NCBI GenBank assembly: GCA_026390435.1 | Contig: JAPLFY010000035.1 | Span: forward strand, 1 to 48,241 | DNA: 48,241 nucleotides | Direction of reading: 5' to 3' | Source of the DNA: Pseudomonadota bacterium | GTDB lineage: Bacteria > Bdellovibrionota_B > Oligoflexia > Oligoflexales > CAIYRB01 | Shown here: piece after piece, positions 16,546-25,349 of the stretch | Numbering within the stretch: position 1 is the stretch's first letter | Layout: each line of letters begins with the position of its first letter | Program-made: the position numbers and the translations under genes | Notes under the pieces: generated by a model | The model's input: only the letters and a program-made list of their open reading frames with translations | Database searches by the model: none | Told to the model about the DNA's origin: nothing

Positions 16546-18693
16546 ATGCTCGCATTTGCCAGTGCCCAAACTCTAGAAAAACTCGAATGGCCTCTCCTTC
16601 TGAATGTCTTAGCCGACTTCAGCCAGACCCTGGATGGGCGAGATACCGCTCTGGCTCGGACACCGCATCTGTCATCTACGGAGGTTTCCGAACGATGGAC
16701 TGCCGTTGAGCCTTTAAAAATGCTCGCCGCTCAGGGTCTAAAGGCCCCCATCGGCGCCCTCATCCCACTGGCGCATGTTTTTCGCGCCGCCGCTAAAGGG
16801 CAAGTGCTCGATGGCCCTTCCCTAAGAGCCGTAGCGGAGCTTCTTGAGGCGACGCGGCGCGTCCATGCCTTTGCTGCAGGTTATGAAGCTCGCTGCTCCA
16901 CACTGAGGCGCACCCGGGCCAGGATACTGCCCCTACCTAAGTTGCTTGACGAGATTACTAGAGCCGTCGGCCCTGAAGGGGAATTACTCGACGATGCCTC
17001 GCCGGAATTGGCGCGTATACGGCGCGGCAAACAGCAAATGCGTCGCCGCATTGAAGAGACGCTCACCAAGCTCCTGCATGGTGATCAGGATCTCATGCAG
17101 TACCTACAGGACGATTTCTTCACCGTCCGTTCAGAACGTTACGTCGTGCCGATGAAACTTGACGGTCGCGGTCGCGTTAAGGGCATGATTCTCGACACTT
17201 CGGCCAGCGGTCAAACGCTTTACATAGAACCCCTGGCCATAGCCCCGATGAATGCGCACTTACTCGATCTTGATCTAGAAGAGAAACTTGAGATTGCTCG
17301 CATCTTCCGCGAACTTAGTGCGCAAGTTGAGGCAGACACGGAAACACTCGGTAACAACTATGAAGAGCTCATTAACTTAGACGTGCTAACGGCGGAAGCC
17401 TGCCTGGCAGCCGCTCAACAAGCGGGTCCAGTGCAGCTGAGTGACCGCCCTTGCCTAGATCTACGTGAGGCTCGCCATCCTCTGTTATCGCGCGACAGAA
17501 AAAGTGTAAGCAACGCCATTGGCCTTGAACAACATCACAACATCCTAATTGTCTCGGGTCCAAACGCAGGCGGAAAGACCGTTGTCTTAAAGACCGTAGG
17601 CTTACTCCACTTGATGGCTAAAGCTGGACTACTAATACCGGCTGATCCCACGTCGAATCTCTACTTGTTCGATCATCTGTATCTTGAAATGGGAGATGCT
17701 CAAAATCTAAGCGCTAATCTCTCGACGTTCTCTGGCCACTTACTCGGCCTAAAACCCATTCTTGAAACAGCAGGAGCACGCGACTTAGTTTTACTCGATG
17801 AACTCGCCGTCGGCACGGATCCAGAAACAGGAGCTGCAATCGGCGCGGCAATACTCGAGACTTTGGCCACGCGTGGCGTCCGCGGAGTTGTTACGACGCA
17901 CTTTGATGCCCTAAAAAGTATGGCGCTCACGGATCAACGCTTTCGCAACGGATCGATGGAGTTCTCGTTGGGCAATTTGCGACCAACTTATCGCTTGCTT
18001 TTGGACCTTCCCGGCCAAAGCTTTGGCCTGGAAGTGGCGGAGCAAATCGGCCTGCCCGCTGCAGTACTCCAACGCGCAAAAGAGTTGCGGCATGGCCAGT
18101 CATCCAGCCTTGACCAGGCGGTCAAATCCCTCATGTTAGCTACAGAAGAGGCCAATCAGGCCACTGCTAAAGCCACCGGTGAACGTCTGCAAGCTGAATC
18201 TGAACGACTTAGGTGGCAGCAAGAAGTGGAACACATGCAAGAGGCTCGCCGCAAGGCAGCCCAGCAACTAGCAGATCGCTACGATTCACGCCTTAGCGAC
18301 ATGAGGGGTGAATTCGAAGCTACGCTTAAAGAAATTAAGCAAGCAGCAAAAGAGCAAGATCAGGATAGCCGCGCGGCTGTACTGCAGGGACGACAGCGGG
18401 CAGATCAAACGCTTAAACAGATGGGCCAGACTGTAGGCGAGATCCAGCGCGGTTATGATATCGAAGGCAAGCTGCCCGGTCAGCCGGCCACTAGGGAGCA
18501 ATTGGCGCCCAATACGCCGGTATATATCTTGCCTCTGAAGAAAACCGGTCGTGTACTCCGCGTCGGTAGCGGAACCGGCACGGATGAAAGTATTGAAGTC
18601 GAGGTCGGAATCCTTAAGTTGCGAGTCCCGCTGCATGATCTTCGCATCCTGAGCCCTGGCGAAGGCGTTGCCAGCCCGCGTCCGAATCGTTAG
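16546..18693 (+). CDS. mutS2: MutS2-family ATPase lacking the Smr domain
   Basis: MutS2 proteins bind branched DNA or collided ribosomes. Walker A is GPNAGGKT at residues 338-345, Walker B is LVLLDELAVGTDP, and STFSGHLLGLKPIL and VVTTHFDALK follow as in the family. A long coiled coil spans about residues 520-640, and the last ~65 residues form the KOW-like VEVGILKLRVPLHDL part. The chain ends there, with no Smr nuclease domain, at 715 residues against a usual ~780. I choose the ATG at 16546 because GGAAG precedes it by five bases and LEKLEW falls at the family N-terminus; a TTG at 16495 is the upstream alternative. Confidence 0.9.
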   Translation: MLAFASAQTLEKLEWPLLLNVLADFSQTLDGRDTALARTPHLSSTEVSERWTAVEPLKMLAAQGLKAPIGALIPLAHVFRAAAKGQVLDGPSLRAVAELLEATRRVHAFAAGYEARCSTLRRTRARILPLPKLLDEITRAVGPEGELLDDASPELARIRRGKQQMRRRIEETLTKLLHGDQDLMQYLQDDFFTVRSERYVVPMKLDGRGRVKGMILDTSASGQTLYIEPLAIAPMNAHLLDLDLEEKLEIARIFRELSAQVEADTETLGNNYEELINLDVLTAEACLAAAQQAGPVQLSDRPCLDLREARHPLLSRDRKSVSNAIGLEQHHNILIVSGPNAGGKTVVLKTVGLLHLMAKAGLLIPADPTSNLYLFDHLYLEMGDAQNLSANLSTFSGHLLGLKPILETAGARDLVLLDELAVGTDPETGAAIGAAILETLATRGVRGVVTTHFDALKSMALTDQRFRNGSMEFSLGNLRPTYRLLLDLPGQSFGLEVAEQIGLPAAVLQRAKELRHGQSSSLDQAVKSLMLATEEANQATAKATGERLQAESERLRWQQEVEHMQEARRKAAQQLADRYDSRLSDMRGEFEATLKEIKQAAKEQDQDSRAAVLQGRQRADQTLKQMGQTVGEIQRGYDIEGKLPGQPATREQLAPNTPVYILPLKKTGRVLRVGSGTGTDESIEVEVGILKLRVPLHDLRILSPGEGVASPRPNR

Positions 18694-18808
18694 AGTCAGT
18701 CTCCTCCCCAAAGAGGTTGATTGATCATCCACCTGGTGGCCTCTGCTAGCCCCTGGAAGTGGCAGTTAACAGTGATAATTTGTAGTCGTTAGCAGAAGGA
18801 GTATCACC

Positions 18809-21217
18809 GTGGCAAAGACCGCTGAGTCGCAACCAAGCCAGACGCTCAAACTTACCAAATCTACGATTCTCGCTGACTACCGACTCGCCTGCGTGAGCCG
18901 GCAGGCCAGCCTGGTTGGCCGCAAAGAGGTGCTCACCGGCAAAGCCAAATTTGGCATTTTTGGTGATGGCAAGGAGGTCGCGCAAATTGCCATGGCGAAG
19001 GCCTGGCGAAAGGGTGATTGGCGCAGTGGCTACTACCGTGACCAGACGTTGATGCTGGCACTTGGCGTTTGCACGGTGAAGCAACTTTTTGCACAGCTTT
19101 ACGCCGACACTGACTTAAACCACGACCCGATGTCCGGTGGACGGCAAATGAATGCCCATTTTGCCACTCGCTATATTGATGCTGCTGGCCAGTGGTTAGA
19201 TCAATTGGCGCAACACAACACCACCTCCGACATCTCACCAACTGCAGCGCAGATGGCACGACTCGTAGGTCTAGGATATGCCTCAAAGCTATACCGGCAA
19301 AATCCACAGCTTCGCGATTACCGCAAATTCTCTGACAACGGTAACGAGGTGGCTTTTGGGACGATAGGCAACGCCAGCGCCGCTGAAGGCATTTTTTGGG
19401 AAGCACTGAACGCCTGCGGAGTCTTACAGGTACCAGTAGCCATTTCTGTTTGGGACGATGGCTTTGGGATTTCCGTCCCCAACAAGTACCAGATGACCAA
19501 GGACTCCATCTCGGCAGTCACTCAAGGGTTCGTCGCTGAAAAGGATCTTCCTGGTTACGATTTACATGTAGTGAAGGGATGGGACTACCCCGCTCTAATC
19601 GAAGCATACACAGGTGGTATCAAACGAGTTCGCGAGGAGCATAGGCCAGCTCTATATCACATCACCGAACTGACTCAGCCCCAAGGCCATTCGACTAGTG
19701 GCAGTCACGAACGCTACAAAACAGCCGAACGACTCCAGTTCGAACTCGAAGCAGATTGCTTAAAGCGGATGCGCGAGTGGATCCTTGCGAATGACATTGC
19801 TACTGATGCAGAGCTCAACGCTATAGAGAACGCGGCTCAAATTGAAGTCGAGACTGCACGATCTGAAGCCTGGCAGGAATACCTGAAACCCCTCAGCGAT
19901 GAACGCGAGGAACTGATGGCCATCTATGATCGCGTTGCCGCGACCTGCGAACGCAATGATCTACTAGATGAGGCGAAAAAATCTCTAAGTAAAATGCCGG
20001 CACTGCTACGGCGCGGGATTGTCAGCTCAGCTCGTCGGACACTGTTTGATTTAAACAAAGAGCCAAAGGAGACATGCTCACCACTGAAGGACTTTGTGGT
20101 GCGCTACCAACATGAGAATAAGGACCGCTACCAGCGCTGGCTAACCAGCGAGAGTGAGCGCTCGCCCCTTCACGTGGCAGAAATCCCGGCCATTTACGAG
20201 GATCAACCAGAATCCATTCCTGGCAATGAAATCATACAAAAATGCTTTGATGCGCTAATGCACAGGGATCCGCGGCTATTTATCATTGGTGAGGATGTCG
20301 GCAAACTAGGCGACGTTAACCAAAATTTCAAAGGTCTCCAGGAAAAGTATGGGGATTTACGTCTCACGGACACCGGGATCCGTGAAGCGACCATACTCGG
20401 GCAGGGCTTAGGTGCTGCGATGCGGGGACTGCGCCCAGTAGTAGATATTCAATACCTAGATTACCTGCTGTATTGCTTCCAACTTTTATCAGACGACTTA
20501 GCAACGCTACATTATCGTTCGGCGGGAGGCCAGATTGCTCCCGTGATCGTTCGTACGAAAGGCCATCGACTTGAGGGCATCTGGCACAGTGGCTCTCCAA
20601 TGGGAGTGATCACGAGCGGCCTGCGCGGCATGCACGTGTGTGTTCCACGGTCGATGGTACAAGCCGCTGGCATGTATAATACCCTTTTCAAAGGCGACGA
20701 TCCGGCATTGGTCATTGAGGTCTTAAGTGGATATCGCTTACGTGAGGCCGTGCCGGTAAATTTGGCAGAGTTTACGATACCTCTTGGTGTTCCAGAAATC
20801 GTAGTGCCCGGTACCGACGTTACCGTAGTCACCTACGGAGCCTGTGTGCGCATTGCCGAGGAAGCTGCCACCCGTTTAGCTACTGCTGGAATTAGCATCG
20901 AAGTGGTCGATGTCCGCACGCTATTACCTTTTGACAGACCACAAATCATCGCGGCTTCCATCAAAAAAACAAATGCTGTTTTATTTTTGGATGAAGACGT
21001 CCCTGGCGGAGCCTCTGCTTACATGATGCAGCAAGTCTTGGAGCACCAAGATGCTTATGAGCATCTTGATGCGCCGCCCCGAACACTTACTGCGCCGGCA
21101 AATCGCCCCGCATACGCCTCAGATGCCGATTATTGGTGCAAGCCAAGCGTTGAGGATATGGTCGAGTCTATTTATGCGATCATGAGTGAACGCGACCCAT
21201 TTCGATTCGGCCGCTAA
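18809..21217 (+). CDS. 2-oxoacid dehydrogenase E1, fused alpha and beta subunits
   Basis: Thiamine-diphosphate-dependent E1 that decarboxylates a 2-oxo acid and passes the acyl group to lipoyl-E2. The alpha half (residues ~15-400) has GRKEVLTGKAKFGIFGDGKE, SGYYRDQT, GGRQMNAHFATR and the diphosphate-binding VAFGTIGNASAAEG. The beta half (from ~470) has GEDVGKLGDVNQNFKGL, DTGIREATILGQGLG and LLPFDRPQII. A single chain of 802 residues with these exact motifs is the form I know from Bacteroidetes; elsewhere the halves are usually separate genes. The start is GTG at 18809 behind AGAAGGAG. No E2 or E3 gene is in the window. Pyruvate and branched-chain oxo acids are both possible substrates. Confidence 0.9.
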   Translation: MAKTAESQPSQTLKLTKSTILADYRLACVSRQASLVGRKEVLTGKAKFGIFGDGKEVAQIAMAKAWRKGDWRSGYYRDQTLMLALGVCTVKQLFAQLYADTDLNHDPMSGGRQMNAHFATRYIDAAGQWLDQLAQHNTTSDISPTAAQMARLVGLGYASKLYRQNPQLRDYRKFSDNGNEVAFGTIGNASAAEGIFWEALNACGVLQVPVAISVWDDGFGISVPNKYQMTKDSISAVTQGFVAEKDLPGYDLHVVKGWDYPALIEAYTGGIKRVREEHRPALYHITELTQPQGHSTSGSHERYKTAERLQFELEADCLKRMREWILANDIATDAELNAIENAAQIEVETARSEAWQEYLKPLSDEREELMAIYDRVAATCERNDLLDEAKKSLSKMPALLRRGIVSSARRTLFDLNKEPKETCSPLKDFVVRYQHENKDRYQRWLTSESERSPLHVAEIPAIYEDQPESIPGNEIIQKCFDALMHRDPRLFIIGEDVGKLGDVNQNFKGLQEKYGDLRLTDTGIREATILGQGLGAAMRGLRPVVDIQYLDYLLYCFQLLSDDLATLHYRSAGGQIAPVIVRTKGHRLEGIWHSGSPMGVITSGLRGMHVCVPRSMVQAAGMYNTLFKGDDPALVIEVLSGYRLREAVPVNLAEFTIPLGVPEIVVPGTDVTVVTYGACVRIAEEAATRLATAGISIEVVDVRTLLPFDRPQIIAASIKKTNAVLFLDEDVPGGASAYMMQQVLEHQDAYEHLDAPPRTLTAPANRPAYASDADYWCKPSVEDMVESIYAIMSERDPFRFGR

Positions 21218-21237
21218 TTTGGATCTGGAGGTCCACG

Positions 21238-22341
21238 ATGTCCAACCTGACAGAAAGCAATAAAGCTCCACACTCAGTATTCGCCGGTGAGATCGATGGC
21301 TACTCATCATTTTTTAAGCTTAGTCGGCGAGAGACAGAGGTGGTAGTCGCACTGATTCGGAATATTACAAATTCAGAAGAGATCGCTAAAACCCTGACGA
21401 TCAGTACCCACACCGTCAACAATCATCTCAAAAGTATTTTTGAAAAGACCAAGACAAGTAGCAAGACAGAGATCCTCGCCACATTCTTGCGTTATGCTGC
21501 CGAGTGTCTGCATCGACGCAGTCCATTTGTCAGGCGCCCTAGCTTACTTATCGTAAGCGAGGAAACCGTGCTGTCGAGTTTCATCGCTAATGGGCTGCGC
21601 GACCGTGGGATCAAAGCCTATACTCTGACAGATCCAGGGCAGATCACAGAGATGCTGCGAAAATTCGCCATAGATTTTGTCGTCTTTGACGCCTCCTGCA
21701 ATAATGCACGCGCCTTGGATTACGTGAAGCAAATACGCAGCGCATTCCCCAACTGGCCTCAATTTGTGCTACTCAATGCGGAAGCGGACTGTTCGACCGA
21801 GGACTGCATGCAAGTGGGAGCCGTAGGATACCTCACCAAGCCACTTGATATGGATCAACTTTTCCGCACCGTCATGGGTCACTTGATCGAACCCATTGAG
21901 GAGAAGGCCCGCTACTTGCGGCTGGACTTGAGCTCCGTCATCACCTTGCCTAAACCATGCCAAATCGGCGTACATGATCTCGGATATGGTGGTGCATTCA
22001 TCCCACTCGATGGCTCGATCCAGAAAAAATATCGCCTAAATGTAGGATGTATTGTCGAAGCTAATATTTCACCTCTGCAAGCAAGCGTATCCTTCAAGGT
22101 GAAAGGACGCATCGCATGGAAGCGCTCACCTGAGGACTCAGCCGAGCAGCCAGGGATCGGTTTACAATTCATTGAGGTTAGCGATCACGACCAATTCTTA
22201 CTTGACGAGTGGCTGAAAACGCACGAAGAAAAGGCATTCATTCCCAAGGGTCGCAGGGACGCGGAGCGTGGGGCAGAGCAGCTAAACTTGTTAGCAAGAG
22301 GCGACCACAACCCCGTGGTCTCTCACCAGGACACGCTCTAG
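21238..22341 (+). CDS. LuxR-type HTH / receiver-like / PilZ regulator
   Basis: Three parts can be read in order. Residues ~20-80 are a LuxR helix-turn-helix (SRRETEVVVALIRN...STHTVNNHLKSIF). Residues ~100-225 are receiver-like, with VVFDAS at the phospho-acceptor strand and YLTKPLD at the conserved Lys. Residues ~228-345 are a PilZ-like barrel (RYLRLDL, then HDLGYGGAFI, KGRIAWK). The HTH is at the N-terminus, opposite to usual NarL/FixJ proteins. The PilZ RxxxR and D/NxSxxG motifs are imperfect, so c-di-GMP binding is uncertain. The gene follows the E1 gene by 20 bp and is probably cotranscribed with it. Confidence 0.78.
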   Translation: MSNLTESNKAPHSVFAGEIDGYSSFFKLSRRETEVVVALIRNITNSEEIAKTLTISTHTVNNHLKSIFEKTKTSSKTEILATFLRYAAECLHRRSPFVRRPSLLIVSEETVLSSFIANGLRDRGIKAYTLTDPGQITEMLRKFAIDFVVFDASCNNARALDYVKQIRSAFPNWPQFVLLNAEADCSTEDCMQVGAVGYLTKPLDMDQLFRTVMGHLIEPIEEKARYLRLDLSSVITLPKPCQIGVHDLGYGGAFIPLDGSIQKKYRLNVGCIVEANISPLQASVSFKVKGRIAWKRSPEDSAEQPGIGLQFIEVSDHDQFLLDEWLKTHEEKAFIPKGRRDAERGAEQLNLLARGDHNPVVSHQDTL

Positions 22342-22979
22342 GATTTGCGGCCGCGCACCAGCGCCATACCGTTTAGGCGCCGATTGATTCGGCGCTGCAA
22401 TTTCACTAGATCAGCAACCAGCGAACTGTCCAGATCTTCGTCGTGGCACGCATGGATAAGTAGATGAGTTTTCTTAGATAATCGCCCTAAGCGCCTGACT
22501 CCACCAAGGATGAGACCCCGTTCACAATTGTCGACCAGATCAGCTGCACGAACTAGCAAAGCACCGTCACCATAGCTAGCGCAGCGCAAAACGCTATCAG
22601 CATAGCGCGCAATTGGATCTCGAATTCGAACATCATTGGTGGTAGCTTGCACGATCGAAGCGACCTCCAGTCCAAACCGTCGCAAGACTTGCCTGGGCGT
22701 CAAAACCGACTTTTCCAGTAAATCATGCAAGAGACCTGCGAGCACAATATCAAGGTCATAACCTAAGGACATCAGTTTGAAGGCCACGCGCAAGCTGTGC
22801 ACCACGACCGGTTTTCTGCCATTTCTTGGCTTTGCCGCTACTGCGTGCACGAGCAGGTGGACTGCCTGCTCTAAGGGCTCTTCGCATGCTATAATTTTAG
22901 GAAGATCAGCATTAAACACCGCCGCTGATGGCCGCACTAAATGCCGCAGTACTGTGGATCTTTTATTTGCCATAATCAT
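22338..22979 (-). CDS. Stand-alone HD hydrolase related to the RelA/SpoT (p)ppGpp hydrolase domain
   Basis: HD-superfamily metal phosphohydrolase. His61 (VVVHSLRVAF) and His85-Asp86 with Glu89-Lys90 (AGLLHDLLEKS) match the RelA/SpoT hydrolase pattern, and RAADLVDNCERG supplies the later Asp. There is no synthetase, TGS or ACT domain in its 213 residues, so it would be hydrolase-only, like Mesh1-type proteins. Its 3' end overlaps the regulator at 21238 by four bases in convergent orientation, and it diverges from ppk1. The (p)ppGpp substrate is inferred from the motif; other nucleotides are possible. Confidence 0.78.
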   Translation of the reverse strand: MIMANKRSTVLRHLVRPSAAVFNADLPKIIACEEPLEQAVHLLVHAVAAKPRNGRKPVVVHSLRVAFKLMSLGYDLDIVLAGLLHDLLEKSVLTPRQVLRRFGLEVASIVQATTNDVRIRDPIARYADSVLRCASYGDGALLVRAADLVDNCERGLILGGVRRLGRLSKKTHLLIHACHDEDLDSSLVADLVKLQRRINRRLNGMALVRGRKS

Positions 22980-23044
22980 AATGCTTGCCCGATTTCCATT
23001 TATAAATCAAGTACTGTCCGCGATTGCCGCGGGTGGAGGCCCAG

Positions 23045-25336
23045 GTGACTGTTGACCATACCTTGCCCAAAAACGCGCCCTCGCAGCTGCCAGAAATCTA
23101 TCTCAACAAAGAGCTAAGCTGGCTGGAATTCAACGCCAGAGTCTTGGACGAGGCGCTCTCGACCTCAACGCCGCTTTTAGAGCGATTGAAATTTTTGTCG
23201 ATCTTCACTTCCAATCTGGACGAATTCTTCATGGTCCGCGTTGCCGGTTTGAAGAAAATGTCGCAAGAGGGACTGAGACTGAGTGACTCTCCAGATTCTA
23301 TGGAGACGACTAGCGTCTTGGCAAATATCCGCCAGCGCACTGTTGAGCTACAAGAGAAGCAGTACCGATGCTTACTCGATCATGTTTTACCGGAATTAGC
23401 AGACCTCGGAATTCGCATACTTCGCCTAGAAGATCTCTCCATCCGACAAAAGACTGTCCTCGATGCCTATTTTGAATCCGATGTTAGTCCGGTTTTAACT
23501 CCCCTGGCTTTCGATCCAGCTCACCCATTCCCATTTTTATCCAATCAATCCCTATACTTAACAGTGAGAACGCTCGAGGACTCAGCCTCAGACGATGACC
23601 TTCCCGGCCTTGGATTTGTCGAGATTCCGCCGATTTTGCCGCGACTGATCCGATTACAAACCGAGAATCCGGGTGAAATGCAGTTTGTCCTGCTCGAGGA
23701 TCTCATCGCCCATCACCTGCGCAGCCTTTTCTTCGGCGTCGAGGTAACAGCAGCATTTACCATTCGAGTACTCCGCAATCTCGACTACAACTTGCTCGAA
23801 AACAAAGTGGTCGACCTTTTAAAATCAGTTCAAAAGGAAGTGGCCGAAGCCGAGCATCAAGAAGTGGTGCGTGTCGAGATTGATGGCGACGTACCACAGG
23901 CCATACTAAGTCTACTGCGTGAGCGTCTAAATATCACCGATGCTGACATATACAAATTACCAAAACCGCTATATATATCGGCACTTATGCCGCTATATTC
24001 AGCTGTTCCCTACGAAGAACTGCGCGATCCGCCGTTCAACCCTCGGCTCCCGCCCGCTCTCGCAACCAGCGAAGATATGTTTTCTGTGATCGCCAAAAAA
24101 GACCTGCTAGTGCATCACCCGTACGAAAGTTTTTACGCGGTTACTGAGTTTCTGCATTTAGCGGCACAGGACCCGCACGTCTTAGCGATCAAACAAACAC
24201 TGTACCGAACGGCTGGTGACTCACCGATCATCGATGCACTCATAACCGCCGCAGAGAACGGTAAACAGGTGACCGCCGTCGTCGAGTTGAAAGCGCGATT
24301 TGACGAACGCAACAACATCATCTGGGCACGACGCTTAGAGCGCGCCGGTGCCAACGTGGTGTTTGGATTTGTCGGTTTAAAGACCCACTGCAAAGCCACT
24401 CTAGTCGTACGCAAAGAGAAGCAAAAATTAGTGCGCTATGTGCATCTATCCACGGGTAATTACAACTCGACAACAGCGAAGCTTTATACAGACCTCGGTC
24501 TTTTTACGGCGAATGAAGCTATTGGGCGTGATATTGCCACTATTTTCAATCTCATCACCGGCTTTGATGTTTTGACGGGAGCACACAAGCTACCTGAAGA
24601 GGTCATCTTACAAAAGATAGAGAAACTAGCCCTTTCGCCACTAAACATGCGCAAAATGATCCTGCAGCTCATTGACCAAGAAATTGCCAGCCAGCGCGCA
24701 AAAGGCAGCGGCTTTATTGTCATCAAGATGAATGCTCTTGTAGATAAAGATATCATCGACGCACTTTATAGGGCCTCTCAGGCAGGGGTAAAAATCCAAC
24801 TGATAGTGCGCGGAATATGCTGCCTAAAACCAGGCCTACCTGGTATCAGCGAAAACATTGAGGTGATCTCAATCGTCGATCGCTTCCTAGAACACTCGCG
24901 AGTTTATTACTTTCACGCCGGTGGCGAACACAAGGTCTATCTAGCAAGTGCTGACTGGATGCCACGCAACATGGATCGACGCATCGAGATCGCATTCCCG
25001 ATTGAAAACTTAGAAATAAAAGCTCGTCTCATTAGTGAAGTCTTACAAACAGCCTGGAGCGACAACGTGAAAGCGCGGGTTCTAACCGCCGAGGGCAAAT
25101 ATGTGCCGAGGCCAGTAGCCCCTGACGAACCGCTAATCCGCTCTCAATTGAAATTTATTGAAATCGCTCGCAAGGGAGGGATTCAGTCCATTCCCTATGA
25201 CATAGCTATTCGGCATAATCCGATGCGTCAGCAAGGCAAAAGACCTATCGCACGCCGTCGCAGCAAACGCCCAGAAAAATCAAATACCGTCAGCATCGTT
25301 CCGAGTGCCAACACCGGAAAAGATGAAAAGAGCTGA
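23045..25336 (+). CDS. ppk1: Polyphosphate kinase 1
   Basis: Reversibly builds inorganic polyphosphate from ATP. The N-terminal NKELSWLEFNARVLDEA, SNLDEFFMVRVAGLK, the phospho-His segment VRYVHLSTGNYN (about residue 467) and the C-terminal ADWMPRNMDRRIEIAFP are all family landmarks. I start at the GTG at 23045, five bases after GGAGG, which gives 763 residues; a TTG at 23024 has no ribosome site. The C-terminal ~35 residues are basic and probably disordered. It diverges from the HD hydrolase gene, so two stringent-response-related enzymes share one short upstream region. Confidence 0.95.
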   Translation: MTVDHTLPKNAPSQLPEIYLNKELSWLEFNARVLDEALSTSTPLLERLKFLSIFTSNLDEFFMVRVAGLKKMSQEGLRLSDSPDSMETTSVLANIRQRTVELQEKQYRCLLDHVLPELADLGIRILRLEDLSIRQKTVLDAYFESDVSPVLTPLAFDPAHPFPFLSNQSLYLTVRTLEDSASDDDLPGLGFVEIPPILPRLIRLQTENPGEMQFVLLEDLIAHHLRSLFFGVEVTAAFTIRVLRNLDYNLLENKVVDLLKSVQKEVAEAEHQEVVRVEIDGDVPQAILSLLRERLNITDADIYKLPKPLYISALMPLYSAVPYEELRDPPFNPRLPPALATSEDMFSVIAKKDLLVHHPYESFYAVTEFLHLAAQDPHVLAIKQTLYRTAGDSPIIDALITAAENGKQVTAVVELKARFDERNNIIWARRLERAGANVVFGFVGLKTHCKATLVVRKEKQKLVRYVHLSTGNYNSTTAKLYTDLGLFTANEAIGRDIATIFNLITGFDVLTGAHKLPEEVILQKIEKLALSPLNMRKMILQLIDQEIASQRAKGSGFIVIKMNALVDKDIIDALYRASQAGVKIQLIVRGICCLKPGLPGISENIEVISIVDRFLEHSRVYYFHAGGEHKVYLASADWMPRNMDRRIEIAFPIENLEIKARLISEVLQTAWSDNVKARVLTAEGKYVPRPVAPDEPLIRSQLKFIEIARKGGIQSIPYDIAIRHNPMRQQGKRPIARRRSKRPEKSNTVSIVPSANTGKDEKS

Positions 25337-25349
25337 TCAGACAAGATAC

